DNA from: Camarhynchus parvulus
Taxonomy: Eukaryota > Chordata > Aves > Passeriformes > Thraupidae
Direction: 5' to 3'
Assembly: GCF_901933205.1 (NCBI RefSeq)
Contig: NC_044581.1
Location: 10,613,501-10,677,500 of the forward strand
Length of the DNA: 64,000 nt
Positions 1 to 14,567 of this stretch are shown one piece after another. Position 1 is the first letter of the stretch. The number at the start of each line of letters is the position of its first letter. The position numbers and the translations under genes are program-made. A model generated the notes under the pieces. The model had not been told where the DNA came from, searched no databases, and was given only the letters and a program-made list of their open reading frames with translations.

Positions 1-3000
1 TGTAAAACTATCAAGCTATTTAGATCATATTTCCTTAGCTAAATAGGATGGTAGAATCCATACAAAAAGGTTTAACTGCTTACATTTAGAATTACAGTTC
101 TCAACAACCAGTAATATTTCTGTGTAGCACAGACATTAGATAAGTTTAACAACAAAAACTGCACCCAAATTAAGGCAAAAGTTTCACAAGCACTTGCATA
201 AGAAAACAATGAGATTTTGCAAATATTTGTGCATCATGGGAGCTTATAGCCTCTAGTAAATACTATATTTTGGTAAGTATGTCTTACATATTTAATTTTT
301 TTTAAGATTCTGTTGTATCATTTTTCTAAAAGTAATTTTTGCTCTATCATTGCATGTTCATGTGGCAAGTACAATTATGCTTAATGACATAAGTGGTGTA
401 AATATATAATTAGAACATGCAGTTATGCTGTGAAGGTCTTTGTGGAACTGAAGAATCCCCAGAAGATACTACACACAGACCTGAGAGAATTCACTGAACT
501 GCACTTCAGTTTTTACAGACAACACAAAAGGAATAATTTCAGAAGTTCTCTCAAAAGAGCTGTTCAGACAAGAATCCTTTACTTAAACCACTATAAGTAG
601 CTTCCACTTTCCCCCTTCTACAGTTATCAATATTTAAATTTAAATCCTTCTTGTGCTGTCAGGGATGGAGAAGTCTTGAATGACTGCAGTGAAAGCAGAA
701 ATGGTGTTAAATGGACATTCTGGTGAATAAGGACTTCCTTCTCTTTCCACATCTTTATTACCAGTCCTTCAGAGTTGGTGCAGTTACGTGTAATTCACTC
801 TGAATTCAATTTGGTCTAAGTGTCCAAATATATTGTATATATTCAATTATATACAGCCAAGTAACATCACACCAATACCTCTACAGAAGTGCTGAGCAGC
901 ACTCAGAACTGTGCAGTTTTATTCTGGCTCATATGAAAGCTCTGAAGCTATTTTACTTCAGTGAATCCCTCGTGACTGTGCTGTTTTGCCCTGACAATGG
1001 TCTTCAGAGTCTATTTCCTCAAACTGGTGTTTACAGCATGAGGTTAAATTTATTTCTCTCTATTCTGTGCACTCCCATCATACATTTTCCACCACACAGA
1101 TGCTGCCTTCTTCCTACTGCACTGGTCAACAGCACCTGCAAAGATCACTTTGCTTGTCATCTTTTCCCACGAGAAACTCCAACTCTGAAGCTTCCACTTT
1201 CCAGGTACCCTCAGGGTAAGCATATCCTTTCCTAAGATGCAATTAAAACTGATGGCATCCCTTTTGCTGTCCCCTTGCCTGCTCCCACCTAACATTTACT
1301 ACCTCCCTTATTCAAGCAGAGCACATTCATCAAATGGTGCATACAGAAAAACTGTAAACCTTGCAAGGAAGCTTGAAAACTAAGCACACGATATATGCAC
1401 CCAAAAATTCAGAGTGCAATGAAAGAACATCAGATGTCTCTGCTGCTCAGTATATTTTTAGATTGACATAGTCTATGTGTAGCAGGCAAAATCTGCCTCA
1501 AATTGTGAACTTTGACAGGTGGCAGTAGATTAGTGTGCTTGTGTATATGTGAGAGAATAAGAGACTGAATGTTTGATTTAAACATATTAAGAACTCTTCT
1601 TTGTAGCATTACCTGCTGAAATGCCATCCAAACTCACAAGATTCAAACCAGATAATATTCAGTGTTGTGTTTCTTTAGCAAACCTTTGATGGGTTGTCAA
1701 ATTTATGACCTTTTGACAAAAGGAGCTTACGAGGATCATTATGAGATTATGATTTTAAAAAATATAAATAATTAATCCCTTGGTTCAGATGCAGCCATTG
1801 CAAGGCAAATCAGCATTTATCTTCTAACTACTGTTCAAAGACTGTTAAACAGTAGAGGAAGTACTGAGGATGTAAGGAAATCTGTGAATCAGTGAAAGAT
1901 GTTGGTATGCAAGAGTGAAGATATACCAGCTGGGCTCTGCTTCAGCTGGTTACCAGAGGGCCAGGAAGAAATTAGTCTCAGCCATCAGTTGAAAGAACAC
2001 CTGGACATTAACCTGGGGCACCAATTCCCTTATGAACAAGGTAATCTTTGTTTCCTCACCAATACATCTAGAAACTAAATAATGACTCTTTAAAAAAAAA
2101 TAAAAATTCTTAGTCCCAAGTGCCCTTAAATCACTTCAATAAAGAAAATAAAAGAAGTATTTATGAAAAGGGCAGGGGAAAACATAGCAGGCTTTGCTCT
2201 CACTTTAAGATGCAAGTGAAATAAACTGCAGTAGCTTCTCTCATCTTCTTGACAAAGGCATGCAAACATGGGGCTGGACCTTATTTATTCTTAAATTATT
2301 CTTATTTAATTCTCTAATGAAGAGTTGATCCTTTCCTCAAGGACTTGGCTCATTGGATGAAAATGAAGCACAAGGTAATGAACTTATTTTTGGATAGACA
2401 GAACTTCTACACTGAAGATGACACAAGCCCTCAAAACAAAAGCCATGCTGTATTTTGGCTAGGGGCTTGTACTTGCTCCTCTTTGGCAATCTTGCCTTAG
2501 GATGCAGAATAAGGACACAGTTTGTGCTTGCCTGTATAGATCATCCCAAAAAAATGACTATTGCACAATTTCCATAGACATTTACAAAATCGCACATATG
2601 GCTAAGTAGAAACTATCAGTGGTGTTTGAATCTATTCTATTTGGCTGCACTGATACTCAGACTGCCAAGTACCACCCAATTCCAAATACAGCACTAAACT
2701 TCTGCTTTAATACTCCAGCAGACTCTGCCCTTCAGAAAGCTTCACAGGGAAAAGCCAAAGATTTAAACTAAATCATTACCTTCCCCCATAAGAAAGAGCT
2801 TTTTGAAAAAAAGCTCAGTGTATTTTACAGAAGAAAAATATTCTTGTAACAAGATATTTGATTGCTTTCCAATAAAAAATGAAGAACATGTTATATTATT
2901 TATTTTATAAAAAAACTATATTTTTCTTTTGGTTTCTATTATCCTGCATTGGAGGGAAAAAAATTAGAATTATTTCTACTGCCAAACTGGTATACGTAGA

Positions 3001-4538
3001 GAAAAATGTATTTGCTACTCACACTGGAAGCAAAGATGAGAAAAAGTAACTTGCTTTAATGATAAAATTCCATGCTTAAATTATTTTTATTAAACTGTCA
3101 ATACATTTTGGAAGCAAATCCACATTCCACCACAAAGCTGGCATGAATCTGCTCACATTTCTTTTTTCTCTACTATTTTTGCTAGGGGCACACATCACTT
3201 TTTCAATGTTTCAATCCTTCTCTGGGCACCCAGCAGCATCCTGGTGGAGCATTTGACGATGGACATTCTGTCCACTCAGTTTTTATCAACAAATTATTGC
3301 AGCAAAACTTTACATCACTGATGGCAGGTACCCTGTTACTAGAGAAGGAGGAAACCTAGAAAATGTTCCCCAGGAAGGACTGGGGAAGGGAAGGCAGGAA
3401 GGAGACAAATCCCCTGCAAGCTGCAGAAGCTACAAAAGCTCAGAGACGTGAACTGGCAGCTAGAAATGAGCTAAATGCTTCTCACTCATTCTGTTAGAGT
3501 GCTTCTCCCTGGCCATGGAGCTTCCTGAATGAAATGTGGGTTACTGAAGTTGTAAAAATCTTAGAATTATATTTTTTTCAGCAGCAGATTCAAAACATAG
3601 AATAAGTTTTGCGCAATCATATTTTCTAGTAACTGATTTTTTTTTCCATAGATGTGTGCAATAAAACACACAGAGTATTTCTTTTGCAAGGAGAGAATGT
3701 TGTCTCCTCATTAGTGTCAGTATAAGGTCAGTCTTTGACTGTCATAATTCAAAATTAAATAACAGTGACTGTTAACAGTTGATGGGGGTCTCATAGATAT
3801 ATTGGGATTATATCAAATTTTATTCCTACCTCATACAAGTACATGTCAATAATGGAAACACATTTTGCAAGAGTTCCAAAGGTAGCCAATATATTAATGT
3901 GCACTTTTATGCCAATTTTCTTTGATGTTTTGCATTAGTGATAACCACTGTCCTTCAGATTACCAGGAACAGAACAGAAATACTGTTTTCTCCCACAACG
4001 GATTTTCTAACTCTGGTAATGAAACACAAATCCTACTCCAGCCAGATATTGGTGCCTGCCATTTTTGGGTCAGCCTTCATCTGCATGTTATACACACACT
4101 AAAGATGTATATTTTATCTCTCAATCAGTTCTTATAAGTACATGAAAGGCACATCCTCGAAATTCTTTGCTACAGCTTCTGATTCATGATGTATCTTACG
4201 GAAGACGTATTTTAGGTTGTCTGTCCTTTGATTTCCCACAGAAACTAATAAATAATCAACAAAAATATGATTAAAGATGTTGCTTGAACTCTCAGCCAAA
4301 ATGAATACTAGCTAGTTGAAAATCTTTCTGATCCAAATCTGTTTATCTTAGAAACAGAATTCTAACTCAGATTTTAAAAAGCCTGATGAAGGGTAGGGCT
4401 AAGTTTTGACATGATCTTTTCATATACAAAATATCTCTTGAAATAAGAGGGAAAGGTTATGAAACTTGAAATTGTAAAGGGATGAAATAGAGCTTAATAA
4501 GCTAGAAAAGATTTTATTTACAATTGCAATCCTCTCTT

Positions 4539-4552
4539 AAAAAAAAAAAAAA
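4539..4552. repeat. Poly-A run (14 A)
   Basis: Seen: 14 consecutive A residues followed by AACAACTACAAAAACC-type A-rich sequence. No linked retroposon body was recognised. Confidence 0.9.
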
Positions 4553-5670
4553 CAACTACAAAAACCTTTGGAATCTTAATCAACTGATACCTGATGCATT
4601 CCAATAAACACTGCTCTAAGTTTTTGTTTAAGTAACTAAAAATCACAGCCAAAAATAGATATTAGATTAAAAGTATTCTAACTCATGTCTGACTTCCCGA
4701 ATCAAAAGGTGAGAAATAACTAAAGCTGAAAACTGAGTATTTCCTGTAATTCAGTTTTCTGTAAGTCCATCTGTTTATCCAAAAGTCTATCCCAAATTTC
4801 TCAAACATATTCAACAAATTTGGCAGTGGGCTTAAACTGAATTTGAGAACATACATGAGATTTCTTCCTTGCCTTTACAAGTATAGGCAGAATAAAAAAG
4901 ATCTGGTTAAAAATATAATTTAACAAAAAATATACGACCTCTAGCCTCTTTAAAGAAATAATTATTTTCAAATAGGCAAACCTGAGATACTTTCATAAAC
5001 CTATTATTGGTATCTGTAAATGCTCAAGATCTGACATATGAACCTTATATTTTGTCATGAAAGAATAGTTTTAGAGGAACAACAGAGTAAATAGAAATGG
5101 AAGCACCAAAAGAATGGATTATTTGTAAGAAGCAAGGAGTGCTAATTAAAACTTTCAGTTGTTTTCTTACAAAAATACTGCTAATTGACTAGTAACTATT
5201 AAAAAATTTGCTTTACAGCTCAGTATGATAACTACTGTACTTGATAGAAATGCATTTTTTCAATTCTACATACTACTCACTTGTTTAGCCTATTTCATAT
5301 ATTTTATTAATTTGGAAACAAATACTAACTATTTAAATATTTAGTAAAAGGGATAAAAATATTATTTAGGTCTACCTTTAGGAAAAATTGAAAATGTACA
5401 ATATTATAATTTCTTGAATAGTTGTTTTTTAATTAAAATAAAAGTTAGTGCATCGGATATATTATGAAAAAAACCCTAATTCATTTGTCTTTCACATCCA
5501 GCAAGCATTTAAAACCTGCAGCTCAAGTCCTCTTACATACCAATATATATAAAGGTTAGAACAGGAAAAGAAGCTTTCCTGCATTTTCAGCTCTCAATTG
5601 TTTTCTCAGCTTTGAATGAATTAGTCAGTGAACCATAATGAAGGGAAAACTCTCTCTGCACGCTGCCACT

Positions 5671-5702
5671 GCTGCCAAAAGCCAGCTTAGCAGTTTGGCA
5701 GC
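5671..5702. repeat. Perfect hairpin, 9-bp stem, 14-nt loop
   Basis: Seen: GCTGCCAAA at 5671-5679 and its exact reverse complement TTTGGCAGC at 5694-5702. It is too short for a microRNA precursor. Each arm holds an NFI half-site (TGCCAA or TTGGCA), but the order is opposite to the classical NFI palindrome. Confidence 0.7.
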
Positions 5703-7131
5703 CTTGCTCCAGGTGTTTAACTCCTTCAGCCATCTGACTTCAACACTTGAGCTGTAAACAAGTGTGCTGCTTCATTTCTGGGTTTCATTGATCTTAAGAT
5801 CTGTGCAGCTTCATGTTGATTTCCACATATTTATTTTAAGGCAGGACGATGCAAATATAAATGCCAGTGTATATTCATTTCTTTACACTGATTTTCTTTT
5901 TACTTACTCTAACTTCTATTTAACATATTTAAACTTGCCTTTATATTTATGAAGCACAACACAGACTCTTACTTCTGTACATAATTTTTTTTTTAGTACA
6001 TTTTCAACAGGACCTGAAGAAGACAAACAGAAAAAATGCTTTCTTGTAGCTATCTCAGCCAGTCCTGCTCAGCCCTTTTAGCAGGTAGCTCTCACAAAAA
6101 AATTTTACAATTGAGGTGAAGAAGTCTCCTTAACTTCACAATTTCAATCACAAGAAAATTTTATTTCTTCAAAGCATCTGCAGCAATTAAACAAACACAA
6201 GCCTAAGCAGATCAACACAATGCCTCTTTCCTCAAAGGCATGTGGATACAGCACGGAAATTCATGTCCAAAGCGAAGGAAACCCATATGCAGCTACTTAG
6301 TCCTCCAGTAAGACAACTTAGCTCATGGTAATGAGTGTTAGCAGTTTAAAAATCATGATGATAAAAAGCAGATGCCCAGAAAAAGCTTAATTTGATTCAG
6401 CAGAGAGATGTATCTCTGCTAGATGCCTATCACAGGGACTGGGTCTGGTCCTACACGAGCTGCCAAAGGCTGAGTTCAGTCAGAGCTCTGGGGCAGCAAA
6501 CAGGGACGAGCTCGTAGTGCAGAGAACGTCCCCAGCTCTTTGCACAAGGCTTCAGCTGAATGACAAAGTTTGCACATAATCGGGGGACCTAGTCATCTTT
6601 CAACTCTTGTTTATTCTGAAAGAAAATCAAACTACTAAAAGTTCACAAGCAGGGATAATGCAGTGCTCGCAAGAACTCCATTTTACCAACATTATTGCAT
6701 TCTTAGTGCCCTTTCCATTTGACTCAAAGCAACTATATTCTCAAAAAAGCAGCTTTCAGAGCCAGTGCAGGCAGTGTCCAACACAACACAGAGATTAAAC
6801 TGACCCCCATGCACTCTAGTAATCTACTCTGAAATACACAGAGCTGATTTTTTTTTACAGAAAGGACATAAGCATTTCTATTTATTACATTACTGAAATG
6901 CTCTTTCATCCCCCTCTTCTGTGTACTTTTTTCTTTATACTCTACAGGCAATACACAAAATGTTTTTACAGACTCTCAAAGAAATTTTGTAAGGGAAATA
7001 GGAGGATTCAGGTAAGCAGAGCAAATATACCTTTACAGTAAACAGTTGATACTCTTGACACATTTTCATTCAGTATGTAATTTATGGGAATAACAACATT
7101 GAAATACTGTCACAACATTATCTGCCCTAGC

Positions 7132-7154
7132 AAAAAAAAAAAAAAAAAAAAAAA
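7132..7154. repeat. Poly-A run (23 A)
   Basis: Seen: 23 uninterrupted A residues, the longest homopolymer in the window. I see no recognisable retroposed body on either side, so it is called as a simple repeat rather than a retroposon tail. Confidence 0.95.
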
Positions 7155-10100
7155 GATCTAGAATTACTGAAAGATGATCTAACATTTGGCCTTAAATGAA
7201 GGAACACAAACAAGTTCAATATCTCCTGCTGAAAGAACGCTCATACTCGAGTATCTTAACCCAGCCTCAATGCACTAACACATCTCACTAAAAATCCTTT
7301 GATTATTGGTGGTGTTTCCAGCATCCATTAAACATAATCTGTTAGTGTAGTGCAAACATACCATTTAGCTTGTAAGTAAATGTGATTTTAAATATACCTT
7401 ATGCATGGAGGCTGGAGACATCCACTCTCCTGTCTGTACAAGCTGCTCTGCACAGTTAGCTAACTAGTGCTTTCTCACATTTCATGAAGAGACTCCTCCA
7501 AACTCACTGAGGGAATTCCTGAAAGGACTATGAAATTTCAGCCAGAGCCCCCAAACCAGAGCACGAACCACAGAAAGACTCAGCCCTTTTCAAGACATCA
7601 AACGGCTTCTAGTCTATAATTTAAAAAGCAATTAAAAATTACAGAAGGCACAATGTCTGTGTATGCGATCTCAACAACTGCTCTGTGGGTTGTTTCATCC
7701 CAAACCTGTGTAAACTAAATTTTAAGGAAGTATTTCTCTCTCCATGGAAGTCCTTAGTGCATATTTCATATCACTTATGGTGTTTAAGAGGACAACATAA
7801 ACAACATTAGGTGTCTCAGTACAAGCAGTGCAGACCTGAGTGTCACACACTGGCCCATACAAGCACAAAATAACTTCTGTGAATTACTAAAAAGCAAAAT
7901 GATTCTTAGCAGAGAACACAAAGACCTGAAAGAAATTGATTAAAAAATATTTTTGTGCTTCTTCTATTCAGCACTAAGGGGATAGGAAAATGTATATTGT
8001 CAGTTTTCTATATACCAGTACAGGTCTTTTATGAACCATTATTTTAACAGTTAAGCTTTACTCCAAGTACTCTATACTTGCAAATATTGAAAATACCATC
8101 CCACCACATGAAACAGTTGTAGGTAGAGACTTGAGTGAAAACAGCCAGCTGAAAATAAAGCTGTTGCATATGTGCAAATTAGCATAGAGTTAATTGGAGA
8201 TCTGTTATAGATAGAGGGAGTTGAAGGCATGTCTTACTGCGCATCAATGATGAATTTCAATGATTGGCCCTATAAATCAAAATCAAACTAAGCTTCACTT
8301 ACCTATTATCTGTTCATAAGGAGTAAAATACCTTTTTTTTTTAAGTACAGAATATCTCACAGCAACAGAATTTAAAATACAACTGAACTTAATGAATATA
8401 CAAATATATTTACTGATTCTACATAATAAAATCATTTCTGCCTATGCTCCTCTATCTTTTGTTGTCTTGAAAAAATAATTCTGGGATACTATAATAAATA
8501 CTTACACATTAGAATATATAAAATATATTAAATGCCAACAGAAAATGCCAAGAATGCAAAGTAGTGATGCCAGTTTTTGTTGACTACTTTGTGAGCAGCC
8601 ACCTTATCAAATGTTCCATAAACACAATCATTAGCTAGGTATGTGCACAAGGAGGAAGCAATGAAACCAAGTATCTAGAATCTGAATTCTAAACTAGAAC
8701 AGTCCCAATACCCATTTCTACATAATTGATCTCTAGCATGCATCTAGTTTTCCAGAAGATTATTAGTCATTTGATCTGAGATGTGATACACACTCTATGA
8801 TTCTGGACAGTATTTGAACCTCTGCACCTGCTACAAGCAAAATCTCTATAAAACTCCTGAATGAAATCCCAGCCCCTGCTGTTGTTAATAGCAACATTCT
8901 CACAGACATCCATGGATGTAAGGAAACTCAAATGATGGAAATATTAATAAAATTGTCAAATTCCAATGAAAACTAAAAAACCAAACCTAATCCCTGAATC
9001 CTACAGCCTGTTTTGAAGGTAAAAGGCTTGAGCAGCAGATAGGGAGAGTGAAAAACCATGGGAACTGCATCAACACAAATTCTCAAGCAAAGGCCCTGAA
9101 TGGATTTAGACATCTTAAATCTCATTATTATTCACTCTCAAGTCAATACCACTACTAAGACACCAAAGTACCCATTTTGTTTAATGCAATCCATGGTATT
9201 TCAACTGTACACTGTCCTTCAAAAATGTCTGAAGTGTTTTAAAATACCAAAGGCTAAAAAAAGACTAATTATTGCATTTATATAAAGTATTTAATAACTA
9301 TCTTAGCAAAGAGGAAAAGACAGTAAAAGAAAGAAGTGGTCATCTGTGATGAGCAGTAACCATACAGTAATCGCACACTCCCTTCAGCCACAGCCACTCC
9401 AGTCTCCAAATATGAACTATTTGTCTTCAAGAATTCTTCTTAGCCTGTATGAGCATATTTAACTGTTTGACTTGTTCTGCAAGTTGTTTTTAATTGCTTT
9501 AATGTGAAAAAAACAGTGATAATAAAATTATCCTCCAGATTCCCCAACCGTGTTGACAGTTGCAATGAAAGATCACATGAAAGTGCATTTTCACCAAGCA
9601 TGGACAAACCCTTGGAAACTGACCATGCCGACACTAGAAGTGAAGCTGACTAGAAGTATTCTATTATGCTTATAAATGGCTATAGCAAAATGACAATTAT
9701 CATTCATTTCAATTCAGAGCCATGCAGAGAAAAGAAAAGTATCAAACATATAACCTTTGTAAAACACATAATACATTCATGCTCCTGTGGTATGACGCCA
9801 AGGGAAATACTTTTCCTCAAATTTTACATCTGTGTGTGAATTTGGTGGGGATCATTCTATCATCTAAATTAATGCCATCATATTCAGATTTTTTAGAGAC
9901 ACAACAGAGTTCTTCATTACCAAATTACCTCAGATGATGCAGGCACAACACAACAACAACTCCTGTGTTCCTACAGAACCTGGTGTTCCCTTGCCTCTTC
10001 TGGAGGTGGATTTGGGGCAAATGGATTTGCACAGGTGGATGCTGAGTGTCAATGCAGTTGTTTTTCCCAGGACACTTGACCTTTTAGCTCTGTTTGACTT

Positions 10101-11040
10101 TCTGTGGCACATTTCAGAGCTGTCCTAGATGAGTTCAGAGCACAATTCTATCAGTTTTAAAGAGAACCCACACACCAGATTCTTTGAATCTTCTTGATTT
10201 AGTCTAACATTTCTTTGCTAGCTTTCTGAAGTAGGCTAAGCTAAGGAAATTCACATCCTCCTCATTCTCTAGACTCTGGATAACCCCATGAAACATTTTC
10301 TGAAAGACACAGACAGTGACTCTGATGTGCTGCTGATTTTTAATGAAGACTGCATTCCTATGGCTATGGCAACCACACAAGTTTTCAAAAGGCACATTTA
10401 TTTCAGATCTTATCTTGAAGAATGAAGAGAATTTTGACTGACTCAAGGCCTGTGCCAACAGCAGCCAGCATGGAGACCCTGGGGAGTGAAAGTCAAGCGG
10501 GTGGAACTCAAGGTGACTAAGTGCCCACTTTGTACTGCCAGCCAGCACATCCCAAAAATAGGGCACTGCACTGGCTGGGGAAGGATCTTGTTACTGCAGA
10601 CAGAGAATATTACTGGCACAGTCTATGTCAGCTACTATTTGTCCCTACCAAATAATACTTTGGGCCAAGCAGTCAAAGACAGTTAAGGCCATCCTTGGTT
10701 TTGGGCCAGGAGGTTTAACCCCAGAAGTCACTGCTACCACACAATTTGTGGTGCAAACTAGAAGGTTGTCAAAACATTTGAATGTGCTTACAAATCAAAT
10801 AAATTGCTTCATTTGCAACTTTACTGTAAGTGCAGAAGCACAAGGCTACTGATTTTTATCATGTACCTCCATAGTTGTGGAAGCAGAATTTCCTGTAGAA
10901 GAACCTTCATTTAAAACTTGTCCTTCCTCAAGGCAGGTGAAACCAAGAGTACAATAAGGCCAGTGATCATATCCCTACTTCCCTTCAGAAGCATAAAAAG
11001 ACTTTTGTACACTAAAATACCCACTCCTCCCAAATAGATA

Positions 11041-11098
11041 TGTATAAATTACACATACATATGTACACACATATGTACATATACACTGTATATATATT
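11041..11098. repeat. (TA/CA)-rich microsatellite-like tract
   Basis: Seen: alternating ACATAC/ATGTAC/ATATAC units ending in TGTATATATATTTA. It is degenerate rather than a pure dinucleotide repeat, and largely alternating purine-pyrimidine. Confidence 0.85.
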
Positions 11099-12829
11099 TA
11101 GTTGAAGACAAGTTTAGCTAATGTGATTTTGAATCAGACAAGAAATTTAGTTTGGTTTCATCAGTTAGAATTTGGACTTATCTAGTCTGAAGGAGCGTGT
11201 ACTCCATTTTTTACAAGGCACATTTTATTTTCATCCTGCATGTGCTAAATGCCAGCAGTCACCCTGTGAGGAATATTACTGTGGTCCTTCTGTCTTATGC
11301 TGATGGCTTTTAAAGCTACACAGCTCTGCTGTGGGAAAAGGTTTCATAGACCAAAAGAGCTGTCTTTATCCAAACACTAACTATCACGTAGTAATAAATT
11401 TCTTATTTGAGATACCAATACACTAGCAAAAAGTCTAGAAACATGTTCCTAATTCTGTGTAAACAAGATTGTTCTACCTCAAGACTTTGCAAGTGCCCCC
11501 AGATGTGGACTGGATGTAAAGGACAGCGTGTGACAGCCCCCAGCTCCTGCTTTGCCAGGAGGACCCCAGGAGGAGCTTTGGGAGAGCAGGGCCTCCAAAG
11601 GAGCCCAGAGAACACTGGCAGCCTTCATGGTCTCCAGGAGAGAGAAAAGCCACTGTTCATTTTAGACCTTTCTTCTTCTCCGTCCTTCTCCCCCATTCCC
11701 AATGATGGCAAATTTATACATTCTGCTTGCAAACTCCATATTTAGTACAAGGCAAATCCAAATAGAAGTTTTCTAAATGTGCCAAACCAAAGAACAACAT
11801 CGCCACGTTTAATTGTGCTGATTCTATTTCCAGCCATATTAAACTCTGACCTTAAAGACTTCAAGCATTAGAAGCTTAATGTAATAATCACATAAAGGAA
11901 CAATTATTATGCAATTAGAAAGACAAGTGTCAACCATGTTTATACTTTTTAAGAAACTATTTTTTAATTAAATGCTATGCTTTGTGTTCAGACAACGCCC
12001 AGTAGATTATGTCTGTGTCCTTCAAATCCTGCCTTTATAAGTACAATGCACAGCTTTTACATTTTATCACTCTTATAAAACATTCAACAAGATTTTCTTT
12101 CAAAACCAACACTTTTTGGAATGGAGTAAGAGCAAAAAAAGGACACCTTCTTAGCTGACATCATAGCACTACCTAAATAAAACGGATACCAAGATTCACA
12201 TTAACACGATAAACATTAGAAACACAGATTTTGATTATTTCGGGAGTCTTAAAAGGTTTTTCTGAAGAGTGAGACATAAAATAAAAGAAATAAAAATGTA
12301 AAATAACCCATTTCTGTGCTATAAATCACTGAGCTGCTTTTCCAAAATCCATTAATAAAAACAGTGATTGTATTTCATGTTACAGTTATCTGCAAAAGAC
12401 CATTCTTAATTGCTCTTAAGGCATCATGTTTTATTTTAGCCAGGTTCACATTTTATTATAGAAGACTAATGGGGCATAGACTCCTAGCAGAACTTATATG
12501 GACCAGTCAGCTATAAAGAGGGTATAAAAATAGTTATGGAGGCAAAATAAAAATTAAAAACTACAGCTAAGCTTTCAGATTTACAGGTCTAATAAAATGT
12601 GTCATAAACTTTTGCTTTCATTCCAAAGCTTTGTTGTAAGAACATGCGTAAAGAATCTTTCCCCATTTCAAAAATGTATGTTCAAAAGTTAAATCTTTCT
12701 ATTTCCATTTTTAGTTTACAGTCTTGCTTGGGTACATGTAATTTCTTAAAATTTATTGCTATTTCATTAAATATCCCTGCTGATCAGAATGCAAGAGTGA
12801 TAAGAAGGAGAACCATTACAGGATAATAA

Positions 12830-13010
12830 TAATAACTTAATGGCATTTCTTGTTAATGAGGTAATAACAAGAGGCCTTCAGGCTTTCTGCTTCAAAGTTT
12901 ATTTAACCAAACTACTTTAATTTTATCTTATTAACCAGACCCCTCAAGTTGTCATTGCCCTAATAACAATTCTAATACCTACTGGATTAATTCATTAAAT
13001 TAGCTAAGGA
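12830..13010. promoter_or_regulatory. Homeodomain-site-rich stretch (possible conserved non-coding element)
   Basis: Seen: dense TAAT/ATTA cores (TTAATGAG, GTAATAACA, CTAATAACA, CTAATACC, GGATTAATTCATTAAATTAG) with non-repetitive sequence between them and no simple-repeat character. Inference: this resembles vertebrate developmental enhancers, but AT-rich DNA produces TAAT often, so conservation is the deciding test. Confidence 0.2.
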
Positions 13011-13670
13011 AAAAAATAAAAACTAGACCTAAGAACTTTAAAAACCTCATGATATTAGACTGAGATGAACTTGTCTGGATGTAACACTGAGTTTGCTCTG
13101 ATTTGAGACCATACGTGTTGCTCTGCTGTTTGCAGCAAGATCTCCCAGGAAAGACTGAAATCCTAATCCTCTACCCCCTTTAACTATTTCCTAGATTAAA
13201 GAAATCAGCACTTGTGTCCTTATAAATTCTAGCTCATTTTTGCCATCCTGTCTACTTACATTTGCTTATGAGTTGTAGCTGGATACCATTCCATTCTTTT
13301 TCTAGACTTAACTGTATTGATGCAGCTGAGATACAATTCAATTGCAAATCTCTTGATATGTGGGATGTGATTAGAAAAAACCCCAGTATTCTTAAAAGAA
13401 AAAAAATCAAGTTGAACTTTACTGTCACAATGGAAAGCAAGCTGAACAGTCAGAACTACCCCAGACTCGTGGGGCTGGCTTTCTTTACATATTTCCTAAT
13501 TTTTAATCTAATCTTGTCGTGTTTAAGGTCTGTACTTAATTCCAGTGCTGGTTTGTTTTCATGGTAAAGCCACATCTTCAAATGGCTCACACATCATACC
13601 TGCCCAAGAGCTGCAGAAATAACACTACTGCATGCCATGACAACAACAAATAATGGGGGCAGTAGAAGAA

Positions 13671-13684
13671 TTTTTTTTTTTTTT
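13671..13684. repeat. Poly-T run (14 T)
   Basis: Seen: 14 consecutive T residues, followed by ACTTACAAG, which on the minus strand reads as a weak donor. No exon is supported there. Confidence 0.9.
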
Positions 13685-14552
13685 ACTTACAAGAGTAAAT
13701 GACTGCATATGAATGGTTTGGAACAATCAGGTGGCAAAGAGACAAAGGGATCTGACTGAAAGCCCAATGCTAACAAGGTGCACAGTCACCCAACAGGCTT
13801 TGTTCAAGTTTAACTGTAAATTCATTACAGCCATGGAAGCCCCATCTCTTGCTCACAGAGTGAGCAGTTCTTAAGGACAGTGCCACGATACCCAGTTTCA
13901 TGTACTATTTTGCCAGGTTACATTCTGCTAAATAAAACAAATTTTCAGGCTGAAGGAGCTATGAAAATCTGTATCAAATGAACTGAGTGTTTCTCTAATT
14001 GTTCTGCTCCATTTCTGGCTGTACTAGAATTAACCAAGGCAAATTATTCATGTGGAAATATTCTCATTTCCTAGGTGAACAGCAAGTCCTCCACAGAGAA
14101 AACTGCTTCATTATGCACATAGGCAAACTGACGTGTGCAAAACTGTATGTGCAATAGATAGCTCCATTTCCCCAGATATCAGCAGCTAACAGGTTTAGTT
14201 TTAATTCCCCGTCATACTCGTCTGCCACAAACACTTTTAAATAGAAGAATCTTGAACTGGCTCAGGTTTGTTCCCAGCAGGCATACTTGTAAAGATAAAA
14301 AGACTAAGAATTTTTTTTTTCTCCCCTGCTTACTCCCTATTTTGGTAGTTTCTAACAAGAAGGGCCAAGGAAGGAATGGAATGTTTAGCCCAGCACCACA
14401 GACTGATCTTGCAGAAAAAAACCCACAAGAGCACTCAAGCAAAGTAACTCTGTTCCTATTTCTGGGTTTAAATTTCCATGCCAAGTTGTCTTTAACGTCT
14501 GGTTCTCAAAGTTTGCCTACTCTTAATCCTTCTAGATAAAAAATTTGTTTTG

Positions 14553-14567
14553 TTTTTTTTTTTTTTT
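14553..14567. repeat. Poly-T run (15 T)
   Basis: Seen: 15 consecutive T residues after TTTGTTTTG. It is followed by CATCCTACAG, which resembles a plus-strand acceptor, but no downstream exon is supported. Confidence 0.9.

Larger units (their letters stand above)
1..11040. other. Non-coding, AT-rich intronic or intergenic DNA
   Basis: Apart from the two poly-A runs and the hairpin listed separately, I see no gene, RNA gene or recognisable transposon here. Frames of 60-120 codons at 933-1295, 3922-4137 and 9930-10852 have no family resemblance or splice context. The somewhat less AT-rich part at about 9960-10760 holds overlapping frames on both strands and matches nothing I know. Confidence 0.7.

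Noticed and set aside
8293..8306. Perfect donor-like ATAG|GTAAGTG on the minus strand
   Set aside because: There is no pyrimidine tract with AG or open exon upstream on that strand.
10204..10852. Overlapping frames of 66-120 codons on both strands, considered as a processed pseudogene
   Set aside because: No match to a known protein by eye, no poly-A tail and no target-site repeats.
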